Positions 1 through 8,800 of a stretch of 24,050 nucleotides of DNA are shown in pieces; the first letter of the stretch is position 1; every line of letters starts with the position of its first letter. A program made the position numbers and the translations under genes. The stretch covers positions 1 to 24,050 of the IMG/VR virus record IMGVR_UViG_3300025138_000349. One strand, 5' to 3'. Origin of the DNA: a virus. The notes under the pieces are model-generated. The model was not told the origin of the DNA. It made no database searches and saw only the letters and a list, made by a program, of their open reading frames with translations.

Positions 1-167
1 AAGTTCTGTCCGACCTATTACTAAATGACAACCTGCCCGACTGCGTAACAGCAGGGTACACGGTCTCGAAAGCCAAGTTCGACAAGGCCGACGAACACAC
101 AAGACAGCAACTCTCACCCGCCCTCACAATCAAACTAGGGCTCCCAACAATCAAGGTTAGCAAATGA
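1..167 (+). CDS. C-terminal 54 residues of an unidentified early protein (5' end outside window)
   Basis: The reading frame whose first complete codon is at base 3 stays open to a TGA at 165-167 and ends in the residues GLPTIKVSK. The other two forward frames hit stops within the first 30 bases. The stop overlaps the start of the next gene as ATGA (164-167), a junction typical of translationally coupled phage genes, which supports this being a real gene end. The fragment has a basic, polar C-terminus and no motif I recognise. Its position just upstream of a recombination ATPase suggests a role in DNA metabolism, but that rests only on context. Confidence 0.6.
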   Translation, partial: VLSDLLLNDNLPDCVTAGYTVSKAKFDKADEHTRQQLSPALTIKLGLPTIKVSK

Positions 168-943
168 AAATCACACCGCTAAAAACAAACGATGGCTCGG
201 TTTCGGGCGCGTCCAAGACGCTGCTTTACGGTCATCATGGAGCAGGTAAGACTGCGATGATAGGTAAGTATCATAAAGCATTTGGTAAAGGTCTCGTGCT
301 CTCGGGAGAGAGTGGCCTGTCGAGCATCAGCGATATGGAGATTGACTATCTGCCATTCAGTTCGTTCGACCGCCCGACGAAAGATGGCGAGTATTCGTTC
401 AAGGATCTATGTGCGTACGTCATGTCGCCCGAGTTTGCCAAGCAGGAATATAAGTGGATCGCAATCGATAGCGCGACCGAATTAAGCCAGCGTTGCTTCG
501 CTGATGTCGAAGTCGAGTTCGCCAATAACGCGAACGGCTTTGAGAAATGGGGCGTGTACGAGCGCAAGATTACCGCTGCTCTCAAGTGGGTGCGTGACTT
601 GGATATGCACGTACTGATCACTGCACTCGCAAGCGAAGAGAACGACGACAATGGTGTCACAAACTACTGGCCCATGTTGGTTCAAAAGAAAGTGCAGAAG
701 CTAATACCAGCGTTGTACGATCACGTATTTTGCCTCGTCCGCAAGACCAGCGAGGCCAATGGTAAGCTAGACGTTAAGCGTTATTTGGTCTGCGACCAGA
801 TCAACGGATGGCACGGTAAGACCCGTGACCCGCATAGACGCCTCGCCGCATTTGAAGAGTGCGATGATGTCACCGAACTATTGCGCCGCGTCTACATGAC
901 CGAAGCGCAATTCAAAAAACACCAGCAAGGAGTATCGAAGTAA
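164..943 (+). CDS. Sak4-like RecA-fold ATPase (phage single-strand annealing protein, AAA_24 type)
   Basis: This 259-aa P-loop ATPase probably promotes annealing of complementary DNA strands during phage recombination and replication. Seen directly: a Walker A motif GHHGAGKT at residues 23-30, a Walker B strand WIAIDS at 98-103 with E106 shortly after, and a basic GKTRDPHRR stretch at 218-226. Short length with these elements is characteristic of phage AAA_24/Sak4 ATPases, which are remote RecA homologues. Published work on phage HK620 Sak4 shows annealing activity stimulated by a cognate SSB, and here an SSB-like gene follows with a one-base overlap (TAATG). The ATG at 164 overlaps the upstream stop, and AAGGTTAG lies just before it. 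A general phage AAA ATPase with another role is the main alternative. Confidence 0.78.
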   Translation: MKITPLKTNDGSVSGASKTLLYGHHGAGKTAMIGKYHKAFGKGLVLSGESGLSSISDMEIDYLPFSSFDRPTKDGEYSFKDLCAYVMSPEFAKQEYKWIAIDSATELSQRCFADVEVEFANNANGFEKWGVYERKITAALKWVRDLDMHVLITALASEENDDNGVTNYWPMLVQKKVQKLIPALYDHVFCLVRKTSEANGKLDVKRYLVCDQINGWHGKTRDPHRRLAAFEECDDVTELLRRVYMTEAQFKKHQQGVSK

Positions 944-1395
944 TGTCATTCAGTGAAATGGGATTTGAAGGCGCAGATTTATCAGGCGTCGAAGTGCGAG
1001 GCGGTCAAAGCATCTTGGGTGCGGGTCGTCACGTTGTTAACATCACCAGCGCGGAAGTCGAGAAGGACGAGAAGAAAAAAACAATCCAGCTTGTGCTCGG
1101 ATACGAAAACGATGATGGCGTGATCCGCCAGTGGATTTATAAATACCACGATGGCAGCGAGGCCGCGACACGCATTGGTCTCGAGCAGATCGTTAGCTTG
1201 CTTACGTGCCTTGGGCATGACGCGAAGAAGACGCCGCACCCCTCGTACTTTGTGGGTAAAAAGGTGGGCATCGTCGCAAAGGACGAAGTTTATAACGGCA
1301 AGACATCAACCAAAGTGAAGTATCATTTCAATGTACCCGAGGACACCGAGAGCGAAAAAGAGGGTGACATCGGAGAAGATGAAATTCCGTTCTAG
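943..1395 (+). CDS. DUF669-like single-stranded DNA-binding protein with SSB-type acidic tip
   Basis: This 150-aa protein most likely coats single-stranded DNA and partners the upstream ATPase. The body (about residues 27-130) alternates short beta-rich stretches, with GRHVVNITSAEVE, KTIQLVLGYEN and GKKVGIVAKDEVYNGK, in the pattern of DUF669 proteins that often sit beside phage recombination ATPases. The last 18 residues are strongly acidic and end in DEIPF, closely resembling the DDDIPF tip of bacterial SSB that recruits repair proteins. A good AAGGAGT ribosome-binding site (927-933) precedes the ATG, whose first base is the last base of the upstream TAA. The DUF669 assignment rests on pattern recognition; the SSB-like tail is seen directly. 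Confidence 0.72.
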   Translation: MSFSEMGFEGADLSGVEVRGGQSILGAGRHVVNITSAEVEKDEKKKTIQLVLGYENDDGVIRQWIYKYHDGSEAATRIGLEQIVSLLTCLGHDAKKTPHPSYFVGKKVGIVAKDEVYNGKTSTKVKYHFNVPEDTESEKEGDIGEDEIPF

Positions 1396-1404
1396 GAGAC
1401 GATC

Positions 1405-2232
1405 ATGCACCCTGTATCGCCAATAGCAAAAAAAATAGTCGAGCAAATAGACGCGGGGTACGCGGGAGAAGATCGGGGAGAAGCCCGACAGTACATTGGG
1501 GCAAGCATGGCAGGGACGGATTGCATAGCGCAACTCGCCCTGTCATTGCGAGGCTTTCCTGATCGCGAACCTGACCCCACGCTCAAGCGCATATTTTTTG
1601 CGGGGCACCGCATTGAGGATTGGGTGGTTAAAGACCTGATCAAGAAAGCTGACGTGCGCGTGTGGGAGAAGGATGACTTTACGGGCCGACAGCATAGGCG
1701 CGAGTGGCTCAACGGTCATGTCGTGTGTCATGCTGACGGGCTGATCGACTTCGAGGACGGGGATGGCCCAGCCATTCTCGAGATCAAATCGATGAACGAT
1801 GCGAACTTTAAGAAGTTTGTGTCAGTCGGCGTCAAAGCGAGCCATCGGAAATACTATCGTCAGATGATTATGATGATGGCTATGTTCCAGATCGAGCGAG
1901 CGTTCTTCATTTCGTATTGCAAGAACACGAGCAAGTACCATGCGGAACTGGTCGCGTTCGATCAGGAAGAATGGGATGGCATGTACGTCAAGATACAGGC
2001 TGCGCTCGACGGGCAAGCTACTCGCGTATCTGATAAGCAAGAAGATTGGCGCTGCAAGTTTTGCTTCAAGGTAGATAGCTGTTGGAGCCCGACCAAACTC
2101 AAACCCGCTTGTAACTTTTGCTCGCACAGCTTTGCGAACGAGAACGGCGGATGGAACTGTAAATTATCTGGAAAAGAAGCGAGAGAGCCGTGCGATAAGT
2201 TCGAGCAATTCGCGCCAGAACCAAAGGTGTAA
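1405..2232 (+). CDS. PD-(D/E)XK nuclease with Cas4/AddB-like cysteines
   Basis: This 275-aa protein is probably a DNA exonuclease that resects ends to feed the annealing module. The nuclease core reads in order: GHRIEDWV (68-74) with E71; GHVVCHADG (104-112), in which D111 fits the PD aspartate; ILEIK (124-128), in which E126 and K128 fit the ExK; and YRQ at 151-153 followed by hydrophobic residues. C40 together with C217, C220 and C226 matches the spacing logic of the iron-sulfur cluster in Cas4 and AddB nucleases. A further group, C236, C239, C252 and C263, could bind zinc or a second metal. The Shine-Dalgarno AGGAG (1394-1398) overlaps the preceding TAG stop. No helicase domain is present. 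Near the start is an A8 tract (1428-1435). Confidence 0.75.
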   Translation: MHPVSPIAKKIVEQIDAGYAGEDRGEARQYIGASMAGTDCIAQLALSLRGFPDREPDPTLKRIFFAGHRIEDWVVKDLIKKADVRVWEKDDFTGRQHRREWLNGHVVCHADGLIDFEDGDGPAILEIKSMNDANFKKFVSVGVKASHRKYYRQMIMMMAMFQIERAFFISYCKNTSKYHAELVAFDQEEWDGMYVKIQAALDGQATRVSDKQEDWRCKFCFKVDSCWSPTKLKPACNFCSHSFANENGGWNCKLSGKEAREPCDKFEQFAPEPKV

Positions 2233-2233
2233 C

Positions 2234-2458
2234 ATGGATATCTATGACCAACTATCCGATGTCAGGCAGCGCGTGGTACGCAAAGAAGCTGACATTGAAA
2301 GTATTAACGAGCGGCTCGACGGAATGGAAGAACCCAGTACGGATGACGTTCACAGGGCCGAGACCAAGCTGCGTCACGAGCGAGACAGATTGATCGAACT
2401 CAAGTGCAAGCAAGTCGTACTCGAGTGTGAGATATTGAGGGAGCGAAAGAATGGTTAA
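2234..2458 (+). CDS. Small coiled-coil protein, function unknown
   Basis: This 74-aa protein starts at the ATG at 2234, one base after the nuclease stop and behind AAAGGTG (2223-2229). The frame is open further upstream to 2132, but that extension lies within the nuclease gene and is not needed. The sequence is highly charged and heptad-like throughout (for example SDVRQRVVRKEADIE and ETKLRHERDRLIELKC), with a short PST break near residue 34, suggesting two antiparallel helices. Two cysteines lie in the second helix. It could be an accessory subunit of the nuclease or a small regulator. I do not recognise a family, and only its place in the cassette supports a DNA-related role. Confidence 0.65.
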   Translation: MDIYDQLSDVRQRVVRKEADIESINERLDGMEEPSTDDVHRAETKLRHERDRLIELKCKQVVLECEILRERKNG

Positions 2459-2762
2459 GTCACGAGACATGCCGCTGCAAGAAGCCTCGCTGATAATCAA
2501 CAAGGATCGCAACAATGAGTATGGTGAACCGCACGAGAACTTCATGTCGATTGCAAACATGCTTAACGAATTGCTCAAGCCTCAACTCGCCGAGGGTGCG
2601 AAGCTGGGGCCAGAGCATGTCACCATGATTATGATGGCGGTCAAGCTGTCGAGGATGGTTACGTCACCCACAAAGTTCGACACGTATGTGGATATCTGCG
2701 GCTATGCCGCCGTGGGTTGGGAAGCGGTGCGGATCGAGGGGGCTAAGAATGGCAAAAGATGA
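2451..2762 (+). CDS. DUF6378-like phage protein
   Basis: This 103-aa, mostly helical protein carries the signature NKDRNNEYGEPHENF at residues 17-31, followed by a central helix with KLSRM (65-69) and a C-terminal stretch DTYVDICGYAAVGWEA (77-92). Phage proteins with a dR..YGdP..nF block and a final D..D..GYA block form the DUF6378 family, common beside replication genes; its biochemical function is not established to my knowledge. The start overlaps the upstream gene by eight bases, and the next start lies within its own end, so it is embedded in the coupled early cassette. Confidence 0.72.
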   Translation: MVKSRDMPLQEASLIINKDRNNEYGEPHENFMSIANMLNELLKPQLAEGAKLGPEHVTMIMMAVKLSRMVTSPTKFDTYVDICGYAAVGWEAVRIEGAKNGKR

Positions 2763-2898
2763 TGACGCCAAGAAACAAGAGAAGATACGGCAAATGAAGA
2801 ACCAGCTTAGAAGTTCCCAAGCTGGTTCCGTTTACGCTCGAGCGAAAGAGGGCGTGACCGTCACGCTCAAGGACATGCCTTGGGCCGATGAGGGTTAG
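2749..2898 (+). CDS. 49-aa basic hypothetical protein at the end of the early cassette
   Basis: The start is the ATG at 2749, which overlaps the DUF6378-like gene by 14 bases and is preceded by the purine run GAGGGGG (2736-2742). Starting further upstream in this frame would only read through the neighbouring gene. The protein has a lysine- and glutamine-rich N-terminal helix (KKQEKIRQMKNQ) and a C-terminal part ending in WADEG. No family is recognised. Its TAG stop (2896-2898) overlaps the stop codon of the convergent giant gene. Its codons also contain a perfect 10-bp inverted repeat (2799-2828), described separately. A small noncatalytic phage protein is the safest description. Confidence 0.55.
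   Translation: MAKDDDAKKQEKIRQMKNQLRSSQAGSVYARAKEGVTVTLKDMPWADEG
2791..2828 (-). terminator. Candidate terminator of the late (minus-strand) operon, inside the 49-aa gene
   Basis: GAACCAGCTT (2799-2808) and AAGCTGGTTC (2819-2828) are a perfect 10-bp inverted repeat around a 10-base loop. Read on the minus strand, the hairpin is followed by TTCATTTG, a moderately T-rich tail. It begins about 67 bases past the stop codon of the giant gene, so it sits where a late-operon terminator is expected. The tail is weak, so rho-independent activity is inferred. Confidence 0.45.
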
Positions 2899-5800
2899 TA
2901 GCCGCTGCCGTAGCCGCTGCCGTAGCCGCTGCCGTAGCCACTGCCGCCGCCCGAGCCTGCGCCCTTTTTACCCGCCGCAGCATCAACAATATTTTCGACC
3001 ACCGACTTAGGTAGTGGGCCTCGGCTCACTACCTCTCTTACGCCTGCGCGTCTGATGCCGTTGGCTTCGTCACCATCCGCATATGAGCGGATCGCCTCTG
3101 CCACTGTGAGAGCATCGAAGAACAAGCCCGTGGATGGGCCAGCCACCGCTTCCATCACTCTGCGCTGACCGTATGCGCCATTGTCAGATTGCGTTGCGAC
3201 CTCGTACATCAAGTCGCCAAGCAGACCAAACCCAACGGACGCCATGAACCCATCGAATGTTTGACCCAACACGCGGTCAAGGTTCTCGTTGTCCTCGAAC
3301 CCCGTGTAAACAGTCTTGCTTAATCGACGGTCGCGGAGCGCATGTTCTCTGTTCTCCTCACCGCCTCGGCCCTGCACCTTATCTTTGAGGGCGACCGCCG
3401 CTGCACCAGCCACGGGAGCGGCTGTCAGAAGGGCTGCGAGAGGCGCTAGGCGGTTGTCTGAGGCACCGACAAACGCTTTGGCGAAGTTCCCTGTCCGATT
3501 GGCGACACCCTCACCAGCGAACGCCTCACCGAATGTGCCGCCGATCATGCGGCCCATCAAGAGCGGGAACGATTTAAGCTGCATAACCATCGCGCCAAGT
3601 GGCGTCTGACCCCAAAGAGGAAGGTCGTTGGGGTTGGGCGTAAAGATCATCTGGTTGACCAATTTAATAACCGAAGCCGATACCTCTTTGCTGCGAGGAT
3701 GTTCGCTCGCAGAGCCTCGGCTCTCCATAATCAGATCAATGTCGTCGTCAGCTTCCAAGCCTTTCAGTCCGTTCTGATCGAGGATGCGTTTGGCTATGCG
3801 TCCTGATCGTGAGTTCGGAACTTCACGAGCGATACGAGCCTGTGCTTTAAGGTGCTCGTAAGCAACCGCCGCACCCACATCCCGCATCATGTCAGTCCAA
3901 GGAGTTAAGAGAGTGGTGTTAAAGAAGCCCGACATGAACTGGGTTTGATCGACACCGTGAGCCATCGTCATCCGTTGATGCACCACGTTCTCGGTAGCTG
4001 CACCGACATTGCGGATCATCTCACGATAAGCCTCGCCCGTGTCCGTTTGCTTAGTATAGTTCTTGAGTGCTCGGGTGTATGATTTCAGATCGCCCGTGCG
4101 GATCAGTGGGAGAACCAAGTCAGGCAGTGACGTGAGAGTGGTGTAAGTGAGGAGCGTGACCGCGTTGATGCCGCGCAGCCACTTACTTGCGTTGGGCATA
4201 GAGTATAGGCCGTGCATCCCCTCGATGGGGCGGCGCATAGCTGCATTAAAGAAGCCTCTCGCGTGTTGCACATTCTCTGCGCTCGTGTGCTTGGTTAAAC
4301 CCTGCGTGTCGTACAGTGCATTGGCGATTGATCGCGCTCGCTTTTGAAAGTTCTGCCGCATTTGCTGGGCATTCGCTGTGCCTTGGAGGGCAGCTTCCAG
4401 TTGCAGCATAATGTTTTCTTCGAGGTCACGAGCCGTGCTGCCTTGACGCGCCATGTTAATAAGCTCGTCCGCTTTCTGCATCGCGGGGAACTGCTCTTTG
4501 AATGGAGCCATAAAGACATTGTGGTCGAAGGTCTTGTTCATCACACCCTGACCGTCACCGCCATTGCGCGAGTAGGTTGTTCGGATGATCTTGTTCGAAC
4601 TGAGCAAGGTTGCGATAGTTGCTTTCGCGCTGGGCGGTGAGCCCACGATTGCAGTGTAGTCGTGATACCCGTGTGCGCCCACCCCGAATGCCTCGGTCAT
4701 ATCAAGGCGGTGCTCGAGGTTGTCCGAGTATTTGGTCATGGCGACGAGAATGTCATTCTCGAGATACCCTGCGAGACTGTTGGGGTGGTTAAAGTCTTGG
4801 AACGCAGGGAACTCATCGAGGCGGATCATGCGTCGATAGTCAATGTGATCGTCGCCGTTGACGTTGCGTAGTTGCTGCGCTGGCTGTGACAGCACACCAT
4901 CCTCGTCAGTTAGCTTCGTGACAATACGCTCGGCAATCGTACGGGCGTGTCCATCTGGATGAGGGGCACCGCCTGTGGATTTCTGCTCGGTCTCGAGGTA
5001 CTCGGTCAGGCGTCTTGTGAAGTCGTCCTGATTGGCGAGGATCAGGTCTTTGCGCCACACTTGCGGGAAGTAGTTTTCCTTTAAGTCGCCCACAACGATG
5101 CCAGCCTTCCGCATTCTTGTGACGGCACTTCTCAGGTACGAGCGAACGTGATCGTAAACCTTTAGTTCTTCGCCGCCGAGGAACCTCTTTGCCTTGCTGT
5201 CTCGCAGGGCTGTGACAATATCCATGTTACTTTTGGGCTGAGATGTTCTGCGGTGGGGAGAGAAGCCAACGACTGAGGCGGCAGAGCCTCGGGCTGCGTC
5301 GATCATCTGACGTGGCCCATTATCCCAATAGCGCCCGAGTGCGCCCTTACTATCGGGCAGCTTTCTCATCATGCTCGTAAGGGGCATAAGGAACTTGCCC
5401 ATGCTTTCGTTCGTGCGCTCGAAGTGACCACCGCCACCCTTCTCTGGTTCGAAGTGGTTGGCGAGCCAATTCATGCCCGAGTTACGCATGATCGCGCTGT
5501 TGGTTTTGAGCGGGTTCCAGACGTTAGACTTTCTGATTATGTCCTTGCCGTCTTCGCCGATGTTGCGCCCGTTGGCTGCTGCAATCATCTGATCGAGTGT
5601 GCGGGGTGGCACACCGCCCGCCTCGAGAACTCGTGCAGCCGCGACAGCCATGTTGTCTGACGTGTCCTCTGTTATTGAGTTAATCAGCATTGAGTTTACG
5701 TTGACTTCATCATTGCCACCGCCGAGAAGCGGATCAGCCTCATCGAACATTGACGCTTTGATCGAGCGTATATCTGACGGGTTCAGCATTACTCGCTCGC

Positions 5801-8800
5801 CGTCAACCGCAACACTCGAGTAGCCCTGCTCGCGCAGAATGCGCTGGATATGCCTCGGGCCACCCGCTATTTCAGAAAGCATCGAATACATTTTGGAGGA
5901 CGGCATTACGCCCTGCAAAACGAGCGCGGCTTGATCCACGTCTATGTTTCCGCCGTTCTCCGCTACGTGTCGGCGTAACGCATTGAGAATTGACTGTACT
6001 GCGGGCGTATTCTTGCTGGTCTCTCTCGGGAAGATGATTGGGTTCTTGTCCGAGATAAACACGGGCTCGACAGATGTGATGTCAGTGATGCCCATTTCTT
6101 CAAGCTGCTCGGATATATCGTCATCCATTGCCCGTAAGACAAAGCGGTCTCCGCCTTGCCCCATCTTGGCGCGTACATCTCCAAGCGTTTCAAGCAACTC
6201 GGTGGCTATTGCCTTCTTGTCATCTGGGAGGGCGGCAACCATCTCGCCTGTTCTGCGGTGGATATGATCGACAGGTAGCTCGTCAACGTAAACGCCATCT
6301 CCCATGATTTCTGATGGCGCTCGTTTACTTTTGTAATAGACACTGACGTTTCCGCCTGTGAAGTTCCTAACCGCATCTATTTGTGCAGGGTTCATGCGCG
6401 ATACGACAGTGCTTGCGTAGCTAGTAGCAAGCTCGGAAGGAACCTCTTTGCCGTAGGTATCCGCCGCAGACGCATTCGTGATCTTTGCGCCTTCTTTCCC
6501 CCCGAATACTGAGCGAACAAACGGCACGGGAAAGCGGCGTCTTGCGGCAGGCTTGGCGACAATCCCATGCAGGATGTATGAGGCGGCCTCCATCATTTCC
6601 TCTGACAGTGACAGGGTGAAGTCATCAAACTTCGGGATATCGTCGCCTTCCATTGTGTCCATCATCTTGCGGAAGTCGGTCTCGACGCCATCGTCATCGA
6701 CCCAATCAGCAAAAATTCTGCCGAGCAATGTGTCTGCTGGTACGCCTGACTGACGAGCGTACTTGTCTATCAACACGCGGTTGGCATCGGTAACAACAGA
6801 CGTGTTATAAAGAGATTTGCCGATGTACTGCATACTTTGCGTGATGTCTTCGGACTTGCTTACGTTGGATGCAACGCCTCGCAACTCTTTGACAAACCCG
6901 TTCCATCCCTCGTCAGCTTTTGACGGCGGTAAGTCCACACCCAGACGAGCGAGGCGAGCCGCAATGGTGCGAGCCGCGTATGTCGTGTCCTCGTTCCGAT
7001 GGTTGATCTGGCTCAAGAATGTACGCATTGCAACATTAGCGTTTGCTGGCACACCGTCTTCCGTTCCGCTGCCAACATTTTGACGCTGCTCGACATCAAC
7101 AGCTTTGCTGATAGTGGGCGATTTTGCCACCTCCATAAAGTCAGCTTGATCATTGGAAGCTCTGCGGCGCTTGACTTCTACCCGTATAAAATCGCGGTCG
7201 GCCTTGGCCTTCTTTGTTTTTGTTGTGGTAGCCTTCGCGAGCGCCGCCGTAAGCGCATACTTGTCCATTCCTCCGTAACGCTGCTGCGCTTCCGAGATGT
7301 TTGCGTCAGACATGTCGATGGTGTCTTCGCCATTGATTATCTGGTTGACCCTGCGGTGCAGCTTTTTACCCAGCGCTGACGGTACGCCGACTGTCTGTTT
7401 CTTTTTATCAACGCCATCGGCAACGATATTACGCAAGTAAGCATCGAGAAGTTCGCCCATGCTTGCGGTCTCGTAGTTGATGTTCGCATCGTTGAACTTC
7501 TTAATGTCCGCCTGAGACATGATGGCGTTGGCTTTAGCCGAACCAGACATGATCTCCCGAGCGGCCTTAAAGTAAGCGGCTCGCTTGCGGTTGGCGTTTT
7601 GAATTACCTTTTTGAAGTTTACCTTTTTCTTTAGAACTTCGGGCGTGAAGTTGTTGCTCTTTCGGAGATCGAGAACTTCGTCTGACAGGCGGTACTCGGG
7701 AAGATCGCCACCCTCAATATCCATGAATTTCTCGTTCAAGCTGTCGAGCACGTTGTTGATTAAGACCTCAAGATCGCTCTCGTAGAACGCAACCATCTCT
7801 GTGTCGAAGCCCTCTCGAAAGGCTTGGCCCTCGATGACGCCATCACCCTTTTGGTTGACGTACTGGTTCTCTTTATAAAGCATCTTCGAGAGAGTGTCGG
7901 CTGCCGCCTTCATCTTTCTGTTGAACTTCTTGGTTGCTTGGAACGGGCCAGTGGTGGTGCGATACTCTTCCTGCTTCTTGAAAGCAGATATCTTGTTGTC
8001 CTTTATCGTGTTCGCCATTCCGTGAAACTCGTGAGCCACTTTAAGCATCGCCTCGGCTGCCATCTGTGGGTCTCTCACGCTCTCGTCTTGACCCATGATT
8101 TGTCTGTACTCTTGATGCGCGTCATTCAACTGGACAAAGCGCATCCGTATTGCTTGGCCTAAACGTGTCGAGCCGTCCACAGGCATGTGGAACTTGACGC
8201 GCTTGGCTTCCTTGCGGCTCACAATCATTTTATCGAAGAGCGGTTCTAGCTCAAGATCGTGTACTTTTTTTCCGCTCATGTAAGACCAAAGCATTTTGAC
8301 TAGCTTTGTGACTTTATTCCAGAGCTTTTTATTCTGGGGGAAGTAAACCGCGTCATGCCTTCTCTGCATGTATAAAGCGAACTGGTTGGCAAACATTTCT
8401 TGCGGGCTTTCGGCCCCGTTAAACGCGCCTATTTCCGCCCCGAAAAGTTCGTCTTCGGGGTTAGTCACTTTAATAAATGGGGTGCGTTGCTCGACCACAG
8501 TGCGACCGTAGGCGTCTTTGCCACCGCCATTAAACGTACCGTTTGCTGCGTAATACTTATCCATCTGCTGCCAGAACTCGAGCTTCATGTCGGCATTCAT
8601 CAGATTTCTGTAAGCCCAATGGCCCATCTCGTGCATAACAAGGAAGGTTCCCGACATGCCGCCTCGATCTCCATTAGGAAGAACCGCAACACCTGGGTTC
8701 CTTCTGCCTTTCATGTCAAGGTTGATAGAGTTTGTTTTGTTCAAAACGGAGTGGACGGCCTGATACGATTGGTTGGCCGTTCCTGTGGTGTCTACAAAAT

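Noticed and set aside
2132-2233. Upstream extension of the 74-aa coiled-coil gene
   Set aside because: The extension lies wholly within the nuclease gene in another frame, while the ATG at 2234 has its own AAAGGTG site.
8290-8340. AT-rich patch with a short CCAGA/TCTGG inverted repeat
   Set aside because: The stem is only five base pairs and lies inside the giant gene, where Lys/Phe codons explain the AT content.
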